A DNA stretch of 64,000 nucleotides. Origin: Actinomycetes bacterium. Its GTDB lineage: Bacteria; Actinomycetota; Actinomycetes; Propionibacteriales; Propionibacteriaceae. Made by a program: the position numbers and the translations under genes. Positions 56,904 through 64,000 of this stretch are shown here, one piece after another; positions within the stretch are counted from its first letter, which is position 1; every line of letters starts with the position of its first letter. The notes under the pieces were generated by a model. It searched no databases and was not told the origin of the DNA. It saw only the letters and a program-made list of their open reading frames with translations. The stretch lies in NCBI GenBank assembly GCA_023393755.1, contig JAEXCA010000108.1, positions 1 through 64,000 on the forward strand. The letters are read 5' to 3'.

Positions 56904-57791
56904 TCAGAACAAGGCGCTCATCAGGTCGCGGCGGGCCTTCAGCACGGCCGGATCGGAGCTACCGACGGTCTCGAAGAGCTCCAGCAGCCGCAGCCGGACT
57001 GTGTCGCGGTCAGCGCGCGTGGTGTTGCGGATGAGTTCCAGCAGTCGGTTGAAAGCCTGCTGGGTGGCACCGCCCATCAGCTCGGTGTCGGCGGCGGCCA
57101 ACTGGGCCTCTACATCCGTAGGGCGGGCGGCGGCCTCGGCCAGCGCGGTGGCCGGGTCGAGGGCGCTCGCCCGCTGCAGCAGAGACGCCTGGGCGCGGCC
57201 AGCCTTCGCCTCGGGATCGTTGGGTGTCTGGGCGAGCACCTTGTCGAACTCGGCCACCGCCTGGGCGAAGTCGCCCGCCGACAGCGCCTCGTCCGCCGCG
57301 GCGAACCGGGGATCCGGTCCCGCGTCGGCGTCGATGCTCACCGGCTCTGCGATGCCCACCACCCCGGCACTGGCAGCAGCCTGCAGCAGCTGGTTCACGA
57401 TGGCCTCGACCTCGGCCCTGGGACGGGTGCCCTGGAACAGCGGGGCTAGTTGACCGCCCACCACCCCGATCACCGTCGGGACTGCCTGGACGCCGAAGGC
57501 GGCGGCGATCTGCGGCACCACGTCCACGTTCACGCGCGCCAGCAGGTACCGTCCGCCAGCCGCGTTGGCCAGCGTAATCAGATCGTCGGAGAGCGCTTGG
57601 GCGTTGGCCCGGGGCGAGTAGAGCTCCACCACCACGGGATGCTTGGCCGAGAGCTGGATCGTCGCCTCGAGGGTCGTCTCGTCCACGTCCAGCACATAGC
57701 TGGCCCCGGGCGGGGGCGGCGGCGCCTTCGCGGCGGCGGCGATCCCGGAGAGATCCATGGCGCGGGCAGGGTTGAAAGCGGCAGGTGTCAC
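56904..57791 (-). CDS. cnoX: Thioredoxin-fold/TPR co-chaperone (CnoX/YbbN-like)
   Basis: 295 residues. The N-terminal thioredoxin fold (about residues 40-140) keeps PVVVELYSPRANAQ, VNVDVVPQIAAAFGVQAVPTVIGV and the cis-Pro, but the CxxC is lost (SPRANAQ). The C-terminal TPR region has FAAADEALSAGDFAQAVAEF and AKAGRAQASLLQ, ending RRDLMSALF. Such proteins hold unfolded clients for chaperonins. The start is a GTG at 57789-57791; longer readings overlap the divergent phosphoglucomutase promoter. Its 3' end is duplicated at 55482-55643. Confidence 0.85.
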   Translation of the reverse strand: MTPAAFNPARAMDLSGIAAAAKAPPPPPGASYVLDVDETTLEATIQLSAKHPVVVELYSPRANAQALSDDLITLANAAGGRYLLARVNVDVVPQIAAAFGVQAVPTVIGVVGGQLAPLFQGTRPRAEVEAIVNQLLQAAASAGVVGIAEPVSIDADAGPDPRFAAADEALSAGDFAQAVAEFDKVLAQTPNDPEAKAGRAQASLLQRASALDPATALAEAAARPTDVEAQLAAADTELMGGATQQAFNRLLELIRNTTRADRDTVRLRLLELFETVGSSDPAVLKARRDLMSALF

Positions 57792-57852
57792 AGCGAGCCA
57801 TTCTGCCAGCAGCCCTCGCGCAGACAAACCGGAGCAGGGCAAGATGGCTCCC

Positions 57853-59481
57853 ATGGCTCACGAACGCGCCGGGCAGGTCGCACTGCCCGAGGACCTGATC
57901 GATGTCGATGCCGTGATCGCGGCGTACTACGACCTCACCCCCGATCCGGACAATCCCGACCAGCAGGTGGTGTTCGGCACCTCCGGCCATCGTGGTTCCA
58001 GCCTGGACACCGCCTTCAACGACGCCCACATCGCCGCCACCACCCAGGCGATCGTCGAGTACCGCGCCGCCCAGGGGGTGGACGGCCCGCTGTTCATCGG
58101 CAAGGACACCCACGGCCTCTCCGGCCCGGCCTGGCGCACCGCCATCGAGGTGCTGCACGCCCACGGCGTGGACGTCCGCGCGGAGCGGGACGAGGACTTC
58201 ACCCCCACGCCGTCGGTCTCCCGGGCGATCATCGTCCACAACCGCGACCACTCCGGTCCGCGGGCGGACGGCATCGTGGTCACCCCCTCGCACAACCCGC
58301 CCCGCGACGGCGGCTTCAAGTACAACCCGCCGCACGGCGGCCCGGCCGACACCGACGCCACCGGCTGGATCGCCGGCCGCGCCAACGAACTGCTCCGCAA
58401 CCCGAGCGCGATCAAGCGCACGCCCTACGAGCGCGCTTCTGGCGATGTGACCCGGGTCGACTACCTCGGCGCCTACTGCGAGGACCTGCGCAATGCCCTG
58501 AACCTGGACGCGATCGCCTCCGCCGGCGTCCACATCGGCGCCGACCCGCTGGGCGGGGCGTCCGTCCAGTACTGGCAGTACATCGCCGACCGGCTCGGCA
58601 TCGACCTCACCGTGATCAACCCGCTGGTCGATCCGGCCTGGCCGTTCATGACCCTGGACTGGGACGGCAAGATCCGGATGGACTGCTCCAGCCCGTACGC
58701 CATGGCCAGCCTGATCGCCAACCGGGAGAAGTACGACATCTCCACCGGCAACGACGCCGACTCCGACCGGCACGGCATCGTCACCCCGGACGCCGGGCTG
58801 ATGAACCCCAACGCCTACCTGGCGGTGGCCATCCAGTACCTGTTCAGCCACCGGCCGAACTGGCGCGCCGATGCCGGGGTGGGCAAGACCCTGGTCTCGT
58901 CCTCGCTGATCGACAAGGTGGCCGCCGATCTCGGCCGCCGCTTGGTCGAGGTGCCGGTCGGCTTCAAGTGGTTCGTCCCAGGCCTGATGAGCGGTGACCT
59001 GGGTTTCGGGGGCGAGGAGTCCGCCGGGGCGTCCTTCCTGGCGCTGGACGGTTCCACCTGGACCACCGACAAGGACGGCATCCTGCTGGCCCTGCTGGCC
59101 TCGGAGATCAAGGCGGTCACCGGCAAGTCTCCGTCCGAGCTGTACGCCGAACTGGAGGCCAGGCACGGCGCGTCCGCGTACGCTCGGGTGGACGCCCCGG
59201 CGAACCGGGAGCAGAAGGCCAAGCTGGCCAAGCTCTCCCCCAGCGACGTCACCGCCACCGAGCTGGCCGGCGAGCCGATCGTGGCCACCCTGACCAACGC
59301 CCTGGGCAATGGGGCCGCGATCGGTGGGCTCAAGGTCGCCACCGCGTCGGCCTGGTTCGCCGCCCGTCCGTCCGGCACCGAGGACGTGTACAAGATCTAC
59401 GCCGAGTCGCTGAAGGGTCCCGACCACCTCAAGCAGGTGCAGGCCGAGGCCAAGCAGGTGGTCGACGCCGTCCTCGGCTGA
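57853..59481 (+). CDS. pgm: Alpha-phosphoglucomutase
   Basis: 542 residues. Interconverts glucose-1- and glucose-6-phosphate, linking glycolysis to the glycogen genes nearby. QVVFGTSGHRGSS start, phosphoserine loop VVTPSHNPPRDGGFKYN, Mg2+ loop NDADSDRHGIV, sugar loop FGGEESAGASFL and phosphate-binding ARPSGTEDVYKIY. The ATG at 57853 gives MAHERAGQ, the usual actinobacterial N-terminus; an ATG three codons upstream is possible. It diverges from the cnoX-like gene. Confidence 0.96.
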   Translation: MAHERAGQVALPEDLIDVDAVIAAYYDLTPDPDNPDQQVVFGTSGHRGSSLDTAFNDAHIAATTQAIVEYRAAQGVDGPLFIGKDTHGLSGPAWRTAIEVLHAHGVDVRAERDEDFTPTPSVSRAIIVHNRDHSGPRADGIVVTPSHNPPRDGGFKYNPPHGGPADTDATGWIAGRANELLRNPSAIKRTPYERASGDVTRVDYLGAYCEDLRNALNLDAIASAGVHIGADPLGGASVQYWQYIADRLGIDLTVINPLVDPAWPFMTLDWDGKIRMDCSSPYAMASLIANREKYDISTGNDADSDRHGIVTPDAGLMNPNAYLAVAIQYLFSHRPNWRADAGVGKTLVSSSLIDKVAADLGRRLVEVPVGFKWFVPGLMSGDLGFGGEESAGASFLALDGSTWTTDKDGILLALLASEIKAVTGKSPSELYAELEARHGASAYARVDAPANREQKAKLAKLSPSDVTATELAGEPIVATLTNALGNGAAIGGLKVATASAWFAARPSGTEDVYKIYAESLKGPDHLKQVQAEAKQVVDAVLG

Positions 59482-59540
59482 GGCACTGGGTCTTTGTCGT
59501 TCCGGCTTCGGAGAACGGCCGGATGTGGAATGGTTGAACC

Positions 59541-59984
59541 ATGAGTAATGACGATCTCTTCATCTGCATCGACCACGTCGGCTACGCCGTCCACAACCTC
59601 GACGACGCGATCCAATTCCACACCGAGGTGCTGGGCTGGCGGGTGCTGCACCGCGAGACCAACGAGGAGCAGGGCGTCGAGGAGGCGATGATCGGCACCG
59701 GTCAGCAGCTGCCCGAGAACGCCCAGGTCCAGCTGCTCGCGCCGCTGAACGAGAACAGCACGATCGCCAAGTGGATCGAGCGCAACGGTGGCAAGGGCGG
59801 CATCCAGCAGGTGGCCTACCGGGTCGCCGACCTCGACAAGGTGTGCGCCACCCTGCGCGAGCGGGGCGTGCGGCTGCTCTACGACGCGCCGAAGATCGGC
59901 ACCGGCGGCTCGCGGATCAACTTCGCCCACCCGAAGGACGTCGGCGGCATCCTGCTGGAGCTGGTCGAGCCCGCCGCCCACTGA
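59541..59984 (+). CDS. mce: Methylmalonyl-CoA epimerase
   Basis: 147 residues. Interconverts (R)- and (S)-methylmalonyl-CoA in propionate metabolism (Wood-Werkman cycle). It opens MSNDDLFICIDHVGYAV and contains VQLLAPLNENSTIAKWIE and RINFAHPKDVGGILLELVEP, very like the Propionibacterium shermanii enzyme. Metal ligands: His12, Gln near 64 and Glu140 are present, but the ligand His near residue 91 of the P. shermanii enzyme is Gln here (GGIQQVAYRV). No clear ribosome site. Confidence 0.95.
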   Translation: MSNDDLFICIDHVGYAVHNLDDAIQFHTEVLGWRVLHRETNEEQGVEEAMIGTGQQLPENAQVQLLAPLNENSTIAKWIERNGGKGGIQQVAYRVADLDKVCATLRERGVRLLYDAPKIGTGGSRINFAHPKDVGGILLELVEPAAH

Positions 59985-60086
59985 GGCGGTCGCCGGTTCG
60001 GTCGGGGCGGACGGTAGCATCGGGATCAGCAGTTCCCGTCCCCGACGTGACTGTCCGCCCCCAACCGGCAAGGAAGGACCGAATCC

Positions 60087-61283
60087 GTGTCATCCCTCGA
60101 TGAGCAGGGTCTCGACCTCTTCGATGAGACCGCGACAGCAGCCGGGAACTTCCCCCACGCGCTGCGCGGCTACGAGCGCAGTGCGGTGGACGCCTACATC
60201 CGGGAGCTGGAGGCGAAGCTCTCCCGCACCATGGCCGAGCTCCGCGAGACCCGGCACCAACTGGAGCTGATCGCCGCCACCACGGACACCACCGACTTCG
60301 CCAGGCTGGGCGGCCATACCCGCGGCCTGCTGACCGCGGCCGAGGCCCAGGCCGCCGAGATCATCGCGGTCGCGCAGACCGAGGCGGCGCGGATCCGGTC
60401 CGAGGCCGGCACCGACAGCAGCCGGCTCAGCACCGAGATCCAGCGGCTGCTGGACGAGAGCCGCACCGCCACCGCCGCCGAGCTGGATCAGCTCAGGACC
60501 CTGCTGGGCGAGCAGACGGCCGCCGAACTCGAAGCGGCACGCGCCGACGCCGCCGCGCTGGTGGAGGCCACCGAACGGCAGCGGGAATGGTTGAGCCGGG
60601 AGGCCGAGACCCAGGCCCGCGCGATCGTGGACGCCGCGGCCGCCGAGGCCGAGCAGCGCCGGGCGGAGACCGAGCGGCTGGCCGCCGAGCAGGCCACCGA
60701 ACTGGCCCGCGCCAAGGAGGCAGCCCTGGCCGAGATCGCCGCCGGACGCCTCGCTGCCGCCGACCAGATCGCCGAGCTGCTGGACGCCAGCAAGCAGGAG
60801 GCCGCCGACCAGCGGGCCAGGCTCGAGGGCGACCTGCTGACCGCCGACCAACGCCGGGAAGCGGCCCGCGCCGAAGCCGCCGGGATCACCAGGGGCGCCG
60901 CCGAGCAGGCCCAGGTCACCCTGGAGAACGCCCGGCACGAGGCCGCCCGGATCCTCAGCGAGGCCAACGCCACCGCCGCCGAACGTGCCGAGGAACTGCG
61001 CCGGGAGGTGGCGACGCTGGATCTGCGCAAGCAGGCGATCGTCGATCAGCTCGCGCAACTCTCCACCCTGGCGGTCGACACCATCGACCAGAACTCCGTC
61101 GCTGCGCCCGCCGATCCGGTGCAGTCCGACACGCCTGCCGCCCCCGCCGAACCGGAGGAGCCGGTCGAAGCGGACGGGTCGCCGGACGCGGACGGCGCGG
61201 ACGTGGCCGACGACCCGGACGCCGGAGCCGACCCGGCGTACCAGCCCGACGACGAAGCCGCCGAGGTCGCCGACCGCCCATGA
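60087..61283 (+). CDS. DivIVA-type coiled-coil protein
   Basis: 398 residues. The N-terminal DivIVA-like membrane-curvature domain is FPHALRGYERSAVDAYIREL. A very long Ala/Glu/Arg-rich coiled coil follows (about residues 45-330, heptads such as AEQRRAETERLAAEQATELA). A disordered acidic tail (EEPVEADGSPDADGADVADD) ends the protein. Such proteins scaffold polar growth or septation in actinobacteria (Wag31/Scy-like). The GTG at 60087 has AAGGAAGGA upstream. The stop overlaps the AI-2E-family gene by 4 nt. Confidence 0.85.
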   Translation: MSSLDEQGLDLFDETATAAGNFPHALRGYERSAVDAYIRELEAKLSRTMAELRETRHQLELIAATTDTTDFARLGGHTRGLLTAAEAQAAEIIAVAQTEAARIRSEAGTDSSRLSTEIQRLLDESRTATAAELDQLRTLLGEQTAAELEAARADAAALVEATERQREWLSREAETQARAIVDAAAAEAEQRRAETERLAAEQATELARAKEAALAEIAAGRLAAADQIAELLDASKQEAADQRARLEGDLLTADQRREAARAEAAGITRGAAEQAQVTLENARHEAARILSEANATAAERAEELRREVATLDLRKQAIVDQLAQLSTLAVDTIDQNSVAAPADPVQSDTPAAPAEPEEPVEADGSPDADGADVADDPDAGADPAYQPDDEAAEVADRP

Positions 61284-62518
61284 CCTCCGAACCCGGCGGC
61301 GCCGAGCGTCCGGTCAGCCCGCCACCGCAGCCGACCCCACCGCGTCCGGCCGGGACGCCCGCTCCGGCCTCCGCCCGGACGCCCAACGCTCCCGCCACCC
61401 GCAACTGGCTGCTCCGCTGGCGCCGGACCACCCAGCCCACCCCGCCGGACTACTTCGAGGGCGCCGAGGGCCGCACCGAGCGGATCTCGCTGCTCCACCG
61501 CAACCCGTTCTACATCGGCTTCTTCATCGCGGCCGGCGGGATCACCGCCTACGCCCTGCTGACCTCGCTGGCGCAGCTGCGGGACATCCTGGTGCTGGTC
61601 GTGCTCAGCTTCACCCTCGCGCTGGGGCTCAACCCGGTGGTGGAGTGGTTCCACAGCCGCGGCATCCGGCGCGGGCTGGCGGTGTTCATGGTCGCCCTCA
61701 CCCTGCTGGCCTTCCTCGCCCTGGCCGGCTGGGCGATCGTCCCGGTGATCAGCGAACAGGTGCAACTCCTCTACAAGAACGCACCGGGCTATCTGAACAA
61801 CCTGCGCGAGAACCCGCAGATCGCGGAGTTCGACCGGCAGTTCGAGGTGATCGAACAGATCCAGGAGATCCTCAAGTCGCCGCAACTGATCGGCGGCGTC
61901 TTCGGCGGCCTCTGGGAAACCGGTCAGGCGGTGGCGAATGTGATCTTCTCCGTCACCATCTCGGTGGTGCTGACGCTCTACTTCCTCACCTCGCTGCCCA
62001 CCATCAAGGAGGTCATCTACCACCTCGCCCCGGCCTCCCGCCGGGCTCGCACCCGCTATCTGGCCACCGAAGCCTTCAAGCGGGTGGGTGGCTTCGTCTC
62101 GGGCATGTTCCTGGTCGCCATGTTCTGGACCGCGATGTCGTTCATCCTGTTGAACCTGATCGGCCTGTCCCAGTTCGCGGTGGCGCTGGCCGTCGTGGTC
62201 GGCCTGCTGGCCTTCATCCCGCTGGTGGGAACCAGCATCGCCATCATCATCGTCGCGATCGTGGCCTTCTCCTTCGGCCAGACCACCGGGATCATCGTCG
62301 TCGTGGCCATGCTGGCCTACCAACAGTTCGACGCCTACTTCATCCAGCCCCGGATCTTCGCCCGCTCGGTGCAGGTGCCGGGTGTGCTGGTGATCCTGGC
62401 CGCGGTCTCCGGTGGCCTGCTGCTGGGCCTGGTGGGCGCCATCCTGGCGATCCCGACCATGGCCGCGCTGCTGCTGCTGTACCGGGAAGTGCTGATCCCC
62501 CACCTCGACCGGAACTAG
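61280..62518 (+). CDS. AI-2E family (PerM-like) membrane transporter
   Basis: 412 residues. A 60-residue Pro-rich cytosolic N-terminus is followed by eight or so helices in the AI-2E/PerM order: NPFYIGFFIAAGGITAYALL, ILVLVVLSFTLALGLNPVV, GLAVFMVALTLLAFLALAG, then VFGGLWETGQAVANVIFSV, VGGFVSGMFLVAMFWTAMSF, LAVVVGLLAFIPLVGTSIA and the C-terminal VLVILAAVSGGLLLGLVGAI. Substrate unknown. The ATG overlaps the DivIVA-like stop (ATGA). Confidence 0.9.
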   Translation: MTSEPGGAERPVSPPPQPTPPRPAGTPAPASARTPNAPATRNWLLRWRRTTQPTPPDYFEGAEGRTERISLLHRNPFYIGFFIAAGGITAYALLTSLAQLRDILVLVVLSFTLALGLNPVVEWFHSRGIRRGLAVFMVALTLLAFLALAGWAIVPVISEQVQLLYKNAPGYLNNLRENPQIAEFDRQFEVIEQIQEILKSPQLIGGVFGGLWETGQAVANVIFSVTISVVLTLYFLTSLPTIKEVIYHLAPASRRARTRYLATEAFKRVGGFVSGMFLVAMFWTAMSFILLNLIGLSQFAVALAVVVGLLAFIPLVGTSIAIIIVAIVAFSFGQTTGIIVVVAMLAYQQFDAYFIQPRIFARSVQVPGVLVILAAVSGGLLLGLVGAILAIPTMAALLLLYREVLIPHLDRN

Positions 62519-62542
62519 CGAACGCCCGCCGGTGTCCCCGCT

Positions 62543-62624
62543 GGCTGAGGTCGGCCCGCGGGACCGAGCCTCGAAGCCCCCGGCGACCCTTCGAGACTCG
62601 CGCTTCGCGCGACCTCAGGGATCG
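62543..62624. repeat. Dispersed hairpin repeat, full copy
   Basis: GGCTGAGGTCGGCCCGCGGG ... CCCTTCGAGACTCGCGCTTC ... CGACCTCAGGGATCG. The ends are inverted (TGAGGTCG/CGACCTCA), and the middle carries GCCTCGAAG and CTTCGAGAC. It is between the convergent AI-2E-family and nucS genes and probably terminates both. Near-identical to 17039-17117. Confidence 0.8.
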
Positions 62625-62626
62625 GA

Positions 62627-63337
62627 TCAGAACAGCCGGTCGTCGGCGTTGTCGAGCCCGCGCAACGCGTCGTAGTCCACCAGGACGCAGCCGATCCCGC
62701 GGGTCTCGGCGATCACCTTGGCCTGCGGTTTGATCAGCTGGGCGGCGAACACCCCGCGCACCGGACGCAGCAGCGGGTCGGCGTTCATCAGCTCCAGGTA
62801 GCGGGAGAGCTGCTCCACGCCGTCGATCTCGCCCCGGCGCTTCACCTCGACGGCCACGTAGGCCCCGGCCTGGTCGCGGAACAGCAGGTCCACCGGCCCG
62901 ATCGGGGTCTGGTACTCCCGCTGCACCAGCAGCCAGCCCTCGCCGAAGGTGGCGGGGTTCTCGGCCAGTAGCGCCTGCAGATGGGCCTCCACCCCGTCCT
63001 TCACCAGGCCGGGGTCGACGCCGAGTTCGTGGTTGCTGTCATGGAGCACCTCGGCGATCGCGATCTGCAGGGTGTCCCCGCTGGTGTTGCGCACCTCCCA
63101 GACCTGGGTCAACCCGCTCTCCTGATCGGCGGTGACGGCCTCCAGGTCCTCCGGCGGGTCGCTCACGGTGATCGTGCAGGGGGCGCTCATCCAGTTCAGC
63201 GGCTTGTAGGCACGATCGTCGGCGTGGATCGACACCGATCCGTCCGCCTTCACCATGATCAGCCGAGGGGCCATCGGCAGATGGGCACTCAGCTTTCCGG
63301 CATAGTCGACCTGACAGCGGGCAATCAGCAAACGCAC
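62627..63337 (-). CDS. nucS: Mismatch-specific endonuclease NucS/EndoMS
   Basis: 236 residues. Cleaves both strands at G:T, G:G and T:T mismatches, the mutS/L-independent repair of actinobacteria. N-terminal DNA-binding domain [21 protein letters not shown]-terminal nuclease with [23 protein letters not shown], giving the D...ExK active site. The C-terminal tail ends DNADDRLF and may bind the beta clamp. The GTG at 63335-63337 lies 7 nt after a TAACTT hexamer (63345-63350), no Shine-Dalgarno: leaderless. It diverges from the 63379 gene across 41 nt. Confidence 0.95.
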   Translation of the reverse strand: MRLLIARCQVDYAGKLSAHLPMAPRLIMVKADGSVSIHADDRAYKPLNWMSAPCTITVSDPPEDLEAVTADQESGLTQVWEVRNTSGDTLQIAIAEVLHDSNHELGVDPGLVKDGVEAHLQALLAENPATFGEGWLLVQREYQTPIGPVDLLFRDQAGAYVAVEVKRRGEIDGVEQLSRYLELMNADPLLRPVRGVFAAQLIKPQAKVIAETRGIGCVLVDYDALRGLDNADDRLF

Positions 63338-63378
63338 GCCGGACAAGTTACCCGATCCGGAGCCGTAACCTTGACCCC

Positions 63379-63654
63379 ATGCCCAAGCGTCCCTCCAAAC
63401 ACCTGCGTCCGGCCCGCCCGCTGAGCCAGGGCGGCTTCGCCCAGCTCGTCGCGAAGTCCGACGGCACCTGGATGGTGCAGACCATGCCGGCCGGCAGCGC
63501 CGGCAAGACCTACCTGTGCCCCGGCTGCGACCGGCAGATCGCGCTCGGCGCCGCCCAGGTCGTGGTGTGGCCGCGCGATCCGAGCATCGGCTCGCCCTCG
63601 GCGGTCGAGGAACGACGGCACTGGCACACCTCCTGCTGGCAGCGGAGGCGCTGA
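63379..63654 (+). CDS. Small Cys/His-rich protein, possible zinc-binding
   Basis: 91 residues. [11 protein letters not shown] and HWHTSCW form a C-x2-C ... H-x-H-x2-C set that could bind zinc. The N-terminus [20 protein letters not shown] is strongly basic. Conserved in actinobacteria as far as I recall, function unknown. The ATG follows a TAACCT hexamer (63366-63371) by 7 nt, leaderless. The stop shares a base with the downstream hydrolase start (TGATG). Confidence 0.75.
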   Translation: MPKRPSKHLRPARPLSQGGFAQLVAKSDGTWMVQTMPAGSAGKTYLCPGCDRQIALGAAQVVVWPRDPSIGSPSAVEERRHWHTSCWQRRR

Positions 63655-64000
63655 TGCGCGGCCTGCACACCCAGCTGGTGGGCGACGGACGGCCCCGGTT
63701 CGCCTTCCTGCACGGACTGTTCGGACGCGGCCGCAACTGGTCGGGCATCGCCGCCTCCCTGGCCGAGCGTGGTCACGCCAGCGTGCTGTTCGACCTGCCG
63801 AACCACGGCGCCAGCGGCTGGACGGACGAGTTCAGCTACCAGCAGATGGCCGAGGCGGTGGCCGCCGAGCTCGAGCAGCGACTGGGCTCGGCCGCCCGGC
63901 TGATCCTGGTCGGCCACTCGATGGGCGGCAAGGTCGCCATGCTGCTGGCCCTGCGCCGCCCCGAACTCGTGGACGGCCTGGTGGCGATCGACATCGCCCC
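63654..64000 (+). CDS. Alpha/beta hydrolase, N-terminal part (gene runs off the right edge)
   Basis: 115 residues visible. The oxyanion region is [18 protein letters not shown] and the nucleophile elbow [10 protein letters not shown] (Ser), with [11 protein letters not shown] between. This is the YbfF-like esterase layout. The catalytic Asp and His would lie beyond the window. The ATG shares a base with the upstream stop (TGATG). Confidence 0.88.
   Translation, partial: MRGLHTQLVGDGRPRFAFLHGLFGRGRNWSGIAASLAERGHASVLFDLPNHGASGWTDEFSYQQMAEAVAAELEQRLGSAARLILVGHSMGGKVAMLLALRRPELVDGLVAIDIA

Noticed and set aside
57010..59427. An 805-codon minus-strand frame across pgm
   Set aside because: Antisense shadow of phosphoglucomutase, joined to an off-frame reading of the cnoX-like gene.

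Overview
The window comes from a high-GC actinobacterium, most likely a member of the Propionibacteriaceae. Coding sequence is dense, GC-rich and third-position GC-biased. The window holds actinobacterial hallmarks: NucS mismatch endonuclease, GlgE/maltokinase, a DivIVA-type coiled coil, and a gatCAB/ACT/ligA/metE-like/mnmA/iscS block laid out like the Rv3009c-Rv3025c region of Mycobacterium tuberculosis. It also has a methylmalonyl-CoA epimerase very like the Propionibacterium shermanii enzyme, which fits propionate metabolism. Genus and species cannot be fixed from the sequence alone.

Layout. 1-16 kb: core metabolism. A truncated acnA (minus) is followed by one long minus-strand block, hisI-trpE-(membrane protein)-trpC-trpB-trpA-lgt-gltB-gltD, for tryptophan and glutamate synthesis; serC-serA diverge from hisI. 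17-24 kb: accessory genes. These are a 56-residue secreted peptide beside an orphan sensor histidine kinase, a conserved hypothetical, a decayed GH3 glycosidase pseudogene, a large secreted beta-propeller-like protein and a DEAH helicase. 24-37 kb: a mosaic accessory region. A roughly 10 kb sugar-uptake/GH3/PocR-AraC/FAD-oxidoreductase island lies between two 476-bp direct repeats, each carrying an intact YjbR gene, with a VapC-type toxin-antitoxin module just outside each repeat. 37-48 kb: the conserved gatCAB-ligA-mnmA-iscS block. 48-56 kb: a GlgE-pathway glycogen cluster (glgX, glgE, maltokinase, glgB), followed by a tandem-duplication scar enclosing two atypical genes. 57-64 kb: cnoX-like co-chaperone, phosphoglucomutase, methylmalonyl-CoA epimerase, DivIVA-like protein, AI-2E-family exporter, nucS, a small Zn-finger-like protein and a truncated alpha/beta hydrolase.

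Non-coding structure is rich. (i) A four-unit 159-bp repeat occurs at 1.6 kb and 24.1 kb with identical 51-37-51 bp unit spacing. (ii) An approximately 80-bp dispersed hairpin repeat occurs at 3.5, 17.0 and 62.5 kb, with a degenerate relative at 14.2 kb. (iii) A pair of 71-bp hairpins flanks the second YjbR copy. (iv) A displaced fragment of the VanZ-like gene lies near 35.1 kb. Many start codons lie 6-7 nt downstream of a TANNNT hexamer with no Shine-Dalgarno sequence, which suggests leaderless mRNAs. I saw no rRNA, tRNA, CRISPR array, insertion sequence or integrase.
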